A stretch of DNA of 34,013 nt from Deltaproteobacteria bacterium (GCA_019314375.1 JAFCZJ010000041.1:1-34013), one strand, 5' to 3'; counted from the first letter of the stretch, positions 25,560-33,005 are shown. The notes: a model not told the origin generated them from the sequence alone. Made by a program: numbers and translations.

Positions 25560-26657
25560 CTATAGACCGGCCTCCCGTCGTATCTGTGATGAGATAGCCT
25601 CGCGCAGCTTGGGATCCTGAGGGTCGGATTCGCTCAAGGGGCGCAAAACGGCGCGCAACAAGGAACGGCCGGTGAAATGTTTCAGGCCTTGGCGCAATCT
25701 GTCGGCCTCCGGCGAGTCGCTGGGCGTTTTATCCAGACGGCGCTGAAGCCGTGCTTTTTCCAGGCTGTCCAGAATTGGCATGAGGGGTCGCCGCCAATTC
25801 AGGCGCAGCAGGCCCAGGTACTCGCCGAGTTTGTATGGTTGCAGCAGCAGGCTGTCGCCTGCCCGTCGAGGCATCAGGACCATACGATCGTCGCCGGCAC
25901 CCAAAAACAGGTGCGGGCCTTCTTGGGTTTGGGCCAAGCGCTGATCGGCCTCGATGCCCAGGCTGCTGAGTACAATGATCAGGTCGACTTGAGTATTCAG
26001 CGTTTTTTTGACCCGCTCCAGAGCCTTCCCTGGTTTCGTCAGGCGAAATCCTTCTGGCAAGCGGGTTTTGGGCCAGGGGCCGCTCAAGCCCACCACCGCC
26101 AGATGCAAGCCCCCTCGTTTCATGAGGAGGTGGCTGGGCAGCAGGAGTTTGCCGTGGGCGTCTTCGAGGTTGGCGGAGATCAGGGGCAGGCCTGCCTCTG
26201 ATGCCGCCCGGCGTAGCTCGTCCATGCCCATGTTCAAATCCAGGGCGCTGGGGCACCAGGCGTCGACGCCCAAGGCGCCTAAGCTGCGGATGATGAAGCG
26301 GGCCCTGTCCAGGTGACGACCTCGTGTGCCGGGCTGCCTGAGCCTGGGGAAGAGCAAGTCGCCCGCCTCCAGCACCAGGATATCCGGATGCCGGTCTCGG
26401 AGGCTTTTGATCATCGCTGCTTTCCTGGCCAGACCGCCAAGACGTCCTCCACTTCAGCCGCAAGGTTCGATGGCACCTGCCTCGTTGGATTGGTAGGCGA
26501 TCATGAGGAGTCCCGTGGACTCAGCCTGGAGGTTTTGTTTTGTTTGGGAATCCTGTCTGACGGCAGGGGTGGCGCAGGCGGTCAAACTGGCAGCCAAACA
26601 GATGGCCAAATAGATGACCAGATAGATGGGTCCGCGGACTGTGGTTTTGCTCTTCAT
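25560..26657 (-). CDS. candidate selenocysteine lipoprotein of the 5'-nucleotidase/metallophosphatase superfamily (TGA recoded)
   Basis: One frame of 366 codons is interrupted only by TGA at 26454-26456 (codon 68). Before it is a lipoprotein signal ending LTAC (Cys28), then IAYQSNEAGAIEPCG. After it the same frame continues SGGRLGGLARKAA, the motif that follows EPCGC in related proteins as I remember them, so TGA sits at the second cysteine. LEAGDLLF (near 96-103) and LISANLED (near 160) match the metallophosphatase fold, but the DxH and GNHE metal motifs are degenerate, so phosphatase activity is doubtful; the Cys-Gly-Sec pair suggests redox or metal chemistry. A SECIS-like hairpin follows the TGA. 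The ATG overlaps the radA stop by four bases. The alternative is a nonsense mutation, with a pseudogene of which residues 82-365 might be re-initiated at ATG 26414. Confidence 0.75.
26423..26456 (-). promoter_or_regulatory. bacterial SECIS-like element with its UGA
   Basis: On the minus strand the UGA (26456-26454) is followed by a 7-bp stem, UCUUGGC (26442-26436) with GCCAGGA (26429-26423, one G-U pair), closed by loop GGUCUG (26435-26430). The loop occupies codons 8 and 9 counting the UGA as 1. From memory, the E. coli fdhF SECIS also has GGUCUG at codons 8-9. The loop codons also encode the conserved Gly-Leu of GGLAR, so part of the match could be protein-driven. Confidence 0.65.
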
Positions 26658-28030
26658 GGCTTGGGCTCCAAGGTGGCTTCGGCCAGGTCGGCGACAGAGG
26701 GCAGGCTTTGAAGCCGTATTTCGTTGCCCAGGCCTTCGCGGGCTTGTTCCAGGTTGCCCGCGGGCAGGACCAATCGCTGAAAGCCCAAACGGGCTGATTC
26801 CGCAGCTCGTGCCGCGGCTGCCGGCACGGCCCTTACCTCGCCGCTTAAGCCCACTTCGCCGAAGACCGCCGTATGCTTGGGTACCGGACGGTCGGCCTGG
26901 CTGCTTAAAATGGCCAGGCAGATGGCCAGGTCGGCTGCCGGCTCGTCCAAGTTCAGACCGCCGGCGACGTTTAAGAAGAGGTCACATCCCGCCAAGGCCA
27001 GGCCGGCCCGTTTTTCGAGCACGGCGGCCAAAAGCGCTATCCGGTTCGGATCGCAGCCCGAGGCCGTGCGACGGGGTTGGGCGGATGGACTGGGGCTGAC
27101 CAGGGCTTGGACTTCCACCAGGATGGGCCGGCTGCCTCTCATCAGGGGAAAGACCACCGAGCCCGGCGTCGATTCAGGGCGGTCATGCAAGAAGGCAGCA
27201 GAGGGATTGTCTATTTGGGCCAGACCTTGGCCGGTCATTTCAAAGACGCCGATTTCAGAGACGGGACCGTGGCGGTTTTTATGAGCCCGAACCACTCGCA
27301 GGGAGCGACCCGGATCGGCCTCGAAATACAGCACCGTATCCACCAGATGCTCCAGGGTGCGGGGACCCGCCAGGGTGCCCTCCTTGGTGACATGTCCGAT
27401 GATCACCAAGGGCATCTCCCGGCGTTTGGCCGCGTCGCATAGGCGACTGGTGGCTTCTCGTACCTGGCTCACGGAACCTGGGGCCGAGGGGAGGTCTGCA
27501 CAGCGCAATGTCTGGATGGAGTCGATGACGACCACTCCGTAGTCTCCTTCGCCGAGGGTCGCGGCGATCGCGTCGGCGTCGGTTTCGGCCAAGAGATGCA
27601 GGCCTTGCAATGGGCAGCCGATGCGTTCGGCGCGCTCACGTATTTGAACCGGGGATTCTTCTCCGGAGACGTAAAGGCTGTTTGCGCCTTGATGCTGTAG
27701 CCCGGCGCAAACCTGTAGCAACAGAGTGGACTTGCCTATGCCTGGTTCGCCGCCCAGGAGCACGACCCCACCAGGCACCAGGCCCCCACCCAGGACTCGA
27801 TCCAGTTCCGTTAGGCCCACCTTTTGGCGGATCGCATGGCTGGACCGGACAGCCTGGGCCTCGATGGGTTTGGCGGCTTTGCGTTTGTTTGACCTGCCTT
27901 TGGCGTTTTCCAGCCGCGGCAATTGTTCTTCGAGGGTGTTCCATGCGTTACAGCCTGGGCACATGCCCAGCCAGCGGGGTTCTTGCCGGCCGCAGGTCGT
28001 ACACTGATAATAAATTTTTGCTTTTGCCAA
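26654..28030 (-). CDS. radA: DNA repair/recombination protein RadA (Sms)
   Basis: RadA is a RecA-like DNA helicase that extends recombination intermediates by branch migration. The 458 residues give the full architecture: a four-cysteine zinc finger (Cys10, 13, 24, 27), Walker A GGEPGIGKST with Lys100, Walker B VVVIDSIQ around 166-173, the RadA motif at 251-255 reading KNRHG rather than the usual KNRFG, and a Lon-protease-like C-terminal domain (about 290-455). It is the first gene of a minus-strand operon whose next gene overlaps it by four bases. Its start faces the divergent FHA-activator gene across a 125-base gap with an inverted repeat. Secure. Confidence 0.97.
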   Translation of the reverse strand: MAKAKIYYQCTTCGRQEPRWLGMCPGCNAWNTLEEQLPRLENAKGRSNKRKAAKPIEAQAVRSSHAIRQKVGLTELDRVLGGGLVPGGVVLLGGEPGIGKSTLLLQVCAGLQHQGANSLYVSGEESPVQIRERAERIGCPLQGLHLLAETDADAIAATLGEGDYGVVVIDSIQTLRCADLPSAPGSVSQVREATSRLCDAAKRREMPLVIIGHVTKEGTLAGPRTLEHLVDTVLYFEADPGRSLRVVRAHKNRHGPVSEIGVFEMTGQGLAQIDNPSAAFLHDRPESTPGSVVFPLMRGSRPILVEVQALVSPSPSAQPRRTASGCDPNRIALLAAVLEKRAGLALAGCDLFLNVAGGLNLDEPAADLAICLAILSSQADRPVPKHTAVFGEVGLSGEVRAVPAAAARAAESARLGFQRLVLPAGNLEQAREGLGNEIRLQSLPSVADLAEATLEPKP

Positions 28031-28079
28031 TGGGTCCCTCCAGTCTCCGAGTGTATCCGAATGGCCGAGAATCTCCAGG

Positions 28080-28107
28080 TTGATCTTTCAAGAAGTCGGA
28101 AGATCAA
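28080..28107. repeat. inverted repeat in the radA / FHA-activator divergent gap
   Basis: TTGATCTT (28080-28087) and AAGATCAA (28100-28107) form a perfect 8-bp dyad with a 12-base spacer. It lies 50 bases upstream of radA and 49 bases upstream of the divergent gene, a suitable place for an operator; no known protein site is recognised. Confidence 0.5.
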
Positions 28108-28155
28108 AGGCCGTAATCTTTACAGCTGAGACGCTCTGGACCATACTGAGTCCTT

Positions 28156-29508
28156 ATGACAATCGACAAACCAGCCAGCCCCATGGTCACCGAAGCCATG
28201 CAGGTCGATCGTTCCAGCCTCCGTTTGCAGCGCTGTAATCTGGTGCAAGTCGAGGGCCCTGAGCCTGGCAAGATCATGCCGGTGGACCGAGAGCGGCTGG
28301 TTGTGGGCAAGAGCCCGGAGGCCGATTGGACCGTGCCCGATCTGACCGTCAGTCGGCAACATTTCGCCATTCGTTCCGAGGGTGGGCGTTTTTTGGTTCA
28401 GGATTTGGGCAGCACCAACGGCACGGAGTTGGATGGGGCTCGGGTGCGCGAGGCTTTTCTGCGGCCCGGGGCGCTGATCAAGGCAGGCGAAGTGATTTTT
28501 CGTTTTGTCACAGAATACGACGCCGTCCACATTCGGCCTTCGGACAAGGAGCGATTCGGCCCCATGCGCGGTCGTTCGCTGCGCATGCGCGAGATTTTCG
28601 CCATGCTCGAAAGGGTGGCCAGCTCAGATGCCACGGTGATGTTGTTGGGCCGCACAGGCACGGGCAAGGGCGCGGCTGCATTGGCCTTGCATCAGGCCAG
28701 CCCGCGAGCGGCCAAGCCCATGGTGACGGTGGACTGCGGAGCGGTGGCCCGCAACCTGATCGAGTCTGAGCTTTTTGGTCATGTCAAAGGTGCCTTCACC
28801 GGGGCCACGGGTTTGCGCAAGGGCGCTTTGGAATCCTGCCAGGGGGGCACCCTCTTTTTGGATGAGTTGGACGATCTGCCCTTGGATTTGCAGCCCAAGC
28901 TGCTCCGCGCCATCGAAGAGCGGGTCTTCGTGCGATTGGGCTCCACCAAGGCATTGCCCTTTGACGCGCGGGTGGTGGGCGCATCCAAAAAGGATCTGGT
29001 TGTGGAGGTGGCCGCGGGGCGTTTCCGGGAGGACCTCTACTACCGGCTGAGCGTGGTGAGCATTCGATTGCCCGACCTGCGCGAGCGACCGGAGGACATC
29101 GGCCTTCTTTACGATCACTTCACGGGTGAGTCGGGACCCGCCTTCGATGAGTTGGAGGAGAGCAACCGTCAGCGCTGGTTGAGTCACGCCTGGCCGGGCA
29201 ACGTGCGCGAGTTGCGCAATGCGGTGGAGCGCTCCCGCGCCTTGCAGGGAGACGGGCTTTTTGGGGGGTTCGCTGATGCGGGTACGACTGGCGCGGCGAT
29301 GCAAGGCGGCTTGCGACCCGATTACGACCTGCCCTTCAAGGAGGCCAAGGAACAGCTTTTGGATGTCTTTGAGCGCAAGTACCTGGAGCGCTTACTCCTG
29401 CGTTCCGAGGGAGGGGTGAGCGGGGCGGCTCGGGAGGCGGGTATCGACCGCAAGTATCTTTATTCCTTGCTGGACAAGCATGGGCTGGAAAGGCCCGGCC
29501 GTAAATAA
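28156..29508 (+). CDS. FHA-domain sigma-54-dependent transcriptional activator
   Basis: A 450-residue enhancer-binding protein. The N-terminal FHA domain (about residues 24-118) has the phosphopeptide-binding pattern with VSRQHFAI and LGSTNGTELDG, so it should sense phosphothreonine made by a Ser/Thr kinase rather than a histidine-kinase signal. The AAA+ domain (about 135-360) carries Walker A GRTGTGKG (Lys171), the sigma-54-contacting GAFTGA at 212-217, and Walker B GGTLFLDEL near 231. A Fis-type helix-turn-helix (AAREAGIDRKYLYSLL) closes the protein near 430. No receiver domain is present. It is divergent from radA. Target promoters are unknown; FHA activators of this type are common in Myxococcota. 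Confidence 0.95.
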   Translation: MTIDKPASPMVTEAMQVDRSSLRLQRCNLVQVEGPEPGKIMPVDRERLVVGKSPEADWTVPDLTVSRQHFAIRSEGGRFLVQDLGSTNGTELDGARVREAFLRPGALIKAGEVIFRFVTEYDAVHIRPSDKERFGPMRGRSLRMREIFAMLERVASSDATVMLLGRTGTGKGAAALALHQASPRAAKPMVTVDCGAVARNLIESELFGHVKGAFTGATGLRKGALESCQGGTLFLDELDDLPLDLQPKLLRAIEERVFVRLGSTKALPFDARVVGASKKDLVVEVAAGRFREDLYYRLSVVSIRLPDLRERPEDIGLLYDHFTGESGPAFDELEESNRQRWLSHAWPGNVRELRNAVERSRALQGDGLFGGFADAGTTGAAMQGGLRPDYDLPFKEAKEQLLDVFERKYLERLLLRSEGGVSGAAREAGIDRKYLYSLLDKHGLERPGRK

Positions 29509-29514
29509 GGCGTG

Positions 29515-29544
29515 TTGACAAAAGAGGTCTTTAGCGGCGAGAAT
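29515..29544 (+). promoter_or_regulatory. putative promoter of the cysteine-rich lipoprotein gene
   Basis: TTGACA at 29515-29520 (perfect -35) and GAGAAT at 29539-29544 (4/6) with an 18-base spacer, directly after the activator gene's stop. Expected transcript start near 29551. Confidence 0.45.
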
Positions 29545-29604
29545 CGCCGCACTCAGCAGATAAGTTGCACACAACAGATAAGAAGAACCATGGAGGCTAA
29601 GGAT

Positions 29605-30390
29605 ATGCGAATTCAAGCTTGGAAAATCGCTTTTTTGACCCTGGGCTTGTCGGCCCTGTTGGTTTTGTCCGTCGCTTGCGGCAGCTCAGGCCCCGTTATC
29701 GAGGTGGACGACGTCAACGTGCGCAACCTGTGTAACTTCAGCGTGAGTGGCGAAGATGAAGAGCGTTGCAACTTGGATCCTTTGGGTACTTGCACCATCG
29801 GCGAACAGTTTTGCTGGGACGCGGAGGACCCCGAGTACCTGAGTCAAGGCTTTTGCCGCGAATGCGCCGCCGATAACAACTGCGCCGCGGGTGAAAGCTG
29901 CGATCACGGCTGGTGTCACGCCGACTGCAGTGCGCACGGTGACTGCGCAACCGGTGAAAAGTGTGTGGGCGGGTCCTGCCGCACACCTCACTTTACGGAT
30001 TTTTCCTTTTCCAACAGCGGCAGCGGAGATCTTGAGGTCTACGTGAGCCAGACAACCCTGGAAGGAGACGCAGCTGCCTGCGTTTTCACCGATCTGGTAT
30101 GGAGCAAGGCCGGCGATCCCATCATCGTGGGCCCCGAAGACAGCGTTTTGTTGCGGGTTTACTTTCTGCCGCCGGACGTGGGCGAATTCCACGGCATCAT
30201 CAACATCATGAGCAACGACAGCGCCATGCCCTCTTTGCCCTTGTTCATGTGCGGCCAGGCCCTCGAATCGGTCTGCACCCGCTCGGTGGACGCGCAATGC
30301 TATGACTGCGCCGAATGTGTGGAATCGGTATTCGAGCCCTTGATGGGCCAGGATCCGGGCTGCACTTTGAACCACAGCAGCAGCGAGTAA
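29605..30390 (+). CDS. cysteine-rich lipoprotein with an ASH/choice-of-anchor-D-like domain
   Basis: The start ATG 29605 follows GGAGG (29592-29596) and yields 261 residues; an upstream GTG at 29512 in frame would include the promoter and is rejected. The signal peptide ends SVAC, so Cys25 is the likely lipid anchor. A cysteine-rich segment (about 50-130) contains repeated C-x(5)-C patterns such as NNCAAGESC and HGDCATGEKCVGGSC. Then comes a beta-sandwich: FSFSNSGSGDLEVYVSQT near 135 and VLLRVYFLPPDVGEFHGIIN near 180 resemble the ASH/HYDIN or choice-of-anchor-D type. It is presumably exposed on the cell surface. Function is unknown. Confidence 0.8.
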   Translation: MRIQAWKIAFLTLGLSALLVLSVACGSSGPVIEVDDVNVRNLCNFSVSGEDEERCNLDPLGTCTIGEQFCWDAEDPEYLSQGFCRECAADNNCAAGESCDHGWCHADCSAHGDCATGEKCVGGSCRTPHFTDFSFSNSGSGDLEVYVSQTTLEGDAAACVFTDLVWSKAGDPIIVGPEDSVLLRVYFLPPDVGEFHGIINIMSNDSAMPSLPLFMCGQALESVCTRSVDAQCYDCAECVESVFEPLMGQDPGCTLNHSSSE

Positions 30391-30500
30391 TCCGCCCCAT
30401 TCAAATCTGAGTTCTTCAACCTGCTGTTTCTTCCAGAAAACGCTTTACGGGTTGGTGTCTCTTGCCCCGTCCCGTGTTTGATGTCGCGTCCATTTTTTCC

Positions 30501-30533
30501 TTGACAACAAAAAAAGACCTGACTGACTAGGTT
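30501..30533 (+). promoter_or_regulatory. possible promoter of the secreted-protein gene
   Basis: TTGACA at 30501-30506 is a perfect -35 box in an A-rich context. The -10 region is poor; TAGGTT at 30528-30533 or overlapping hexamers are the only candidates. The rest of the gap at 30391-30500 shows nothing recognisable. Confidence 0.35.
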
Positions 30534-30561
30534 TGTCGAAACTACTTGAGGAGGGTTTGGG

Positions 30562-31038
30562 ATGAAAAAGCTCGCGGCTTGTGTGTTGGTGACGTTGTTT
30601 GCTGTTACTGCCCATGGTTCGACTTTTGTGGAGAGGGTGTCCTCTTACACCTATTGCCAGGGTTACAATGGTGCATCGGTAGATTACTACAGAGGCTTGT
30701 CAAACCTGAGTGGCGTGTCTATCGCCTTATACTGCGGGTTGCCGACGACGGACTACGACGCATCCGATCTCAATACCATTTTTGCCTATGTCTTCGATTA
30801 CAATGATGCAGTATCCGTCAGTGGACGTATTTGCTTCACGACCTATTCTTCAACAGGCTCTATGTCCTGTGGTGCGTCTGTGTATTCGGGTACTACTTTT
30901 ACAGGTTTTTCTAGCCTGCAGATCTATCCTCCTTCTGGTACATACACTTCGTCGTTTCTCCCTCTGCTTCGGGTAGCGATGCCCTCATACGACATAAGGG
31001 AGAGTTCTTTTAAAGGATTTAGCATCTACAAGGACTGA
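30562..31038 (+). CDS. small secreted protein, unknown
   Basis: A 158-residue product with a clear signal peptide (about 1-19, cut after AHG or nearby) and AGGAGGG ahead of the ATG. The mature part is rich in Ser, Tyr, Thr and Gly with four cysteines (around residues 31, 51, 88 and 98), giving possible disulphides; it looks like a small beta protein. No family is recognised. The coding sequence is visibly more AT-rich and less biased in codon choice than the pil and tam genes. It stands alone between the cysteine-rich lipoprotein and the next anchored protein, with its own -35-like site. Confidence 0.65.
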   Translation: MKKLAACVLVTLFAVTAHGSTFVERVSSYTYCQGYNGASVDYYRGLSNLSGVSIALYCGLPTTDYDASDLNTIFAYVFDYNDAVSVSGRICFTTYSSTGSMSCGASVYSGTTFTGFSSLQIYPPSGTYTSSFLPLLRVAMPSYDIRESSFKGFSIYKD

Positions 31039-31143
31039 ATTTTCAGCTTTTTGAAAATGCGAACGAACTCTGGAGTTCAGAGGGGCTTCTATTTGTTCGC
31101 GATTTCTACACTATGAATTTTCATGGCGGCAGGAAGATGTCCT

Positions 31144-31165
31144 GCGACTCTGTTGCGACTCTGTA
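31144..31165 (+). repeat. 11-bp tandem duplication
   Basis: TGCGACTCTGT occurs twice head to tail (31144-31154 and 31155-31165) just upstream of the next gene's start, likely replication slippage. The remaining gap (31039-31143) holds short AT-rich dyads (ATTTTCA/TGAAAAT at 31039-31058) but no convincing terminator. Confidence 0.7.
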
Positions 31166-31181
31166 TTTCCAAAGGTGAAAC

Positions 31182-31877
31182 ATGAGGTATGCGATCTGGG
31201 TGGGTGTTTTTGCCGCTGTATTATTGGCGATCGTGGGTGCCGTATTTGTCGTTACCTCAGAACCAATGACGGACAATGCAACCTCAATGGGCTCCAATTC
31301 ATCTGAAGAAATTGTTCTTGGGCCTGAATATTTATCGAGTGATTACCGCAAGCTTTCTGGTGGCAGGTACGGGGAAAACGGGGGTCGTGCTGATGATAGA
31401 CTCATGGGTCATCAGTCGGAACCCAATTCGGAACCCAATGAAGCACCTATCCCTTCTGATGTTGATGACTTGGGCGCGGAGAAAAACAAATTAGGAGCCC
31501 AGGACCCTTCTGATCAAGAACCAAATTTAGATGAACTTAGAGGGGAAGAGGAGGCCCATTTTTTGGAACTTGAAAGCAGGTTTGAAATCGCTACGGATGA
31601 TGCTGGGTTTTCGAAGGATTTTGGAGCTAGATTTTTTCACGATTTCAGAGAATCGGGAATTGGCAGTGAAGTGGATGTCGAGTGGTTGGATTGCAAGGCA
31701 GGTCACTGCGTGGCGGTTTTTGGCTATCCCGACCATCCCGGTATCTCGATGAAGAAAGTATTTGAATGGTTGGCGGAAAAACAACCGTGCGAATTTCATA
31801 TGCCAGGACCAAAGCAAATGGAGGTTGACTCCAAAGGAGGCTACCACCAACGGGTTCACATTATTTGTACGAGATAG
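31182..31877 (+). CDS. membrane-anchored protein, unknown
   Basis: A 231-residue product with an N-terminal membrane helix or signal anchor (about residues 4-26). A long hydrophilic linker rich in Asn, Glu, Pro and Ser (about 30-125) follows, then a C-terminal domain (about 125-231) with three cysteines, including the pair in DCKAGHC near 167-172. I recognise no family. The gene is AT-rich compared with the central window. Its last 20 codons are closely matched by a stand-alone fragment at 32922-32981, showing that a second copy once existed downstream. Ribosome site: AAAGGTG shortly before the ATG. Confidence 0.6.
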   Translation: MRYAIWVGVFAAVLLAIVGAVFVVTSEPMTDNATSMGSNSSEEIVLGPEYLSSDYRKLSGGRYGENGGRADDRLMGHQSEPNSEPNEAPIPSDVDDLGAEKNKLGAQDPSDQEPNLDELRGEEEAHFLELESRFEIATDDAGFSKDFGARFFHDFRESGIGSEVDVEWLDCKAGHCVAVFGYPDHPGISMKKVFEWLAEKQPCEFHMPGPKQMEVDSKGGYHQRVHIICTR

Positions 31878-31884
31878 TAATAGT

Positions 31885-32008
31885 AACTTCGGGGGTGCGC
31901 GGAGTGGAGGCGAGCAGAGCGAGCCGGAACGCAACGCCCCCCCAGGTGCCGCGCCGCCTGATCCAGCCCCCGATCCCATGGCGCATGCAGCGCGAGAAGG
32001 GCTAGTCC
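31885..32008. other. GC-rich segment of unknown origin
   Basis: After the stop of the anchored-protein gene the sequence turns sharply GC-rich (for example GCGGAGTGGAGGCGAGCAG and a C7 run near 31937) in otherwise AT-leaning surroundings. It ends where a lipoprotein pseudogene begins on the other strand. No gene or clear inverted ends are visible; it may be a copy of a dispersed intergenic repeat. Confidence 0.4.
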
Positions 32009-32186
32009 CACCTTATCCGTGTCGATGGTGATGATCGGGGTGAACCTCTTGGTGGTGCCTTTTAGAGTCCGTGAGTAGATGAATTTTAGAAAATAATTGG
32101 AAGGGTCGAAAAATTGGCCCGTAAGGGCGTCGAAGGAGCAGTCGACTTGTTCGCGTTGGGCTGTAGCCTGGGCAGAGCAACAGCAG
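32009..32186 (-). pseudogene. broken third copy of the small lipoprotein
   Basis: On the minus strand a frame reads a signal-peptide-like FFYACCCSAQATA, then EQVDCSFDALTGQFFDPSN and ends IITIDTDK. This matches ELVDCSFDTLECRMYDPPN and IISIDLDG of the intact copy at 32199-32666. There is no start codon, and the homology stops where the GC-rich segment begins, so both ends are lost. It covers roughly the first half of the family. Confidence 0.65.
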
Positions 32187-32198
32187 GCATAGAAGAAA

Positions 32199-32666
32199 TT
32201 ACTGCTCGGCGGCTATCAAGGTGCAGTTGAAGTTGGCGGTCAGGAAGCGACCGTTGATGAATTTGAAAGAGCAGTGTCCGTCCAGGGTGTCCCCAATCGC
32301 ATCGCCGCTCTTAATCTCACAACCGTTGCCGTCGAATTCGGGCCATTCGTTGCTGGCCGGGCGATAGATGCGTACGCGCTCGACGAACTCCTCGGCCTCG
32401 AACTCCCATCCGCTGACTTTCTCTACGCCATCAAGGTCGATGGAAATGATGGCTGAGAATTCACTTACACCTTCATCCAGGATTCGCTTGTAGTAGAGCA
32501 TCAGGGCCTCGTTGGGCGGATCGTACATGCGGCATTCCAGCGTGTCGAAAGAGCAGTCGACGAGTTCACATTGACTGCCGTCCAGGCCTTTTTTATCTCC
32601 ACCGCACCCCAGGGTGAAGCCAGAAAACAGGACCATCGTGCAGAAAATTCGCGTTGCATGTCTCAT
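32199..32666 (-). CDS. small lipoprotein, duplicated family (copy A)
   Basis: A 155-residue product starting at ATG 32666 behind GAGGAGG. The signal peptide ends FTLGC, so Cys21 is the probable lipid anchor, followed by GGDKKGLDGSQCELVDCSFD. The domain is acidic with paired cysteines and probably all-beta (IISIDLDGVEKVSGWEFEA). It is closely similar along its whole length to the copy at 33006-33476. No known family. Just upstream on the same strand lies a broken copy of a propeller-like gene, reproducing the order of the intact unit at 33006-34013. Confidence 0.8.
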   Translation of the reverse strand: MRHATRIFCTMVLFSGFTLGCGGDKKGLDGSQCELVDCSFDTLECRMYDPPNEALMLYYKRILDEGVSEFSAIISIDLDGVEKVSGWEFEAEEFVERVRIYRPASNEWPEFDGNGCEIKSGDAIGDTLDGHCSFKFINGRFLTANFNCTLIAAEQ

Positions 32667-32680
32667 GGTTTTTTTCCTCC

Positions 32681-32919
32681 TCATTCATCTTCCCATGTTC
32701 CTTTGCGGGATATGACCAGTAGCTTGCCTTCGTTTGCGGCTGAGTCAAAGTAGCTGTAAGTGTAGGCGATGCCCACCGAGCCGTCCGGCAGCACGGCCGC
32801 GTCCAGCTAGATGCCGTCGCTGCCCAGGCCCTTGTCGGAGATGACGACTTTTTCCCAATCCCCCCGGGAGGTCAGTTCGTCGGGGTAGCTGCCGGTGAAG
32901 TAGGCATATACCTGACGCC
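32681..32919 (-). pseudogene. truncated copy of the propeller-like gene (copy A)
   Basis: Nearly base-for-base like 33488-33724 on the same strand, ending GTWEDE and stop. It carries an in-frame stop where the intact copy has Lys (AAG to TAG, in the segment GSDGI-stop-LDAAVLPDG), a 2-base insertion near 32909, and an abrupt end of similarity at 32919. Only the C-terminal part remains; clearly non-functional. Confidence 0.88.
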
Positions 32920-32921
32920 TC

Positions 32922-32981
32922 ATGGAAAAAGATTCAAGGGGTGGATATCATCAACGGGTCCATATCATTTGTTCGAAGTAG
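32922..32981 (+). pseudogene. C-terminal remnant of a paralogue of the 31182-31877 gene
   Basis: Twenty codons reading MEKDSRGGYHQRVHIICSK-stop match the end MEVDSKGGYHQRVHIICTR-stop of the intact gene. The rest of that copy is missing; the sequence immediately before it is the end of a truncated minus-strand propeller gene. No ribosome site is present. Confidence 0.85.
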
Positions 32982-33005
32982 GGACCTTTGTGCTGAACTT
33001 CTGAG

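Noticed and set aside
25729..26463. Alternative minus-strand frame overlapping the selenoprotein candidate, suggesting a frameshift instead of recoding
   Set aside because: Its product is Arg/Pro/Gly-rich shadow sequence without family motifs; the original frame resumes its motifs immediately after TGA.
29512..29604. GTG start for the cysteine-rich lipoprotein
   Set aside because: The segment holds the promoter; ATG 29605 has GGAGG at good spacing and starts a clean signal peptide.
32800..32830. In-frame stop in the broken propeller copy as another recoding site
   Set aside because: It is TAG replacing a Lys codon in a truncated copy that also has an indel, so it is simple decay.
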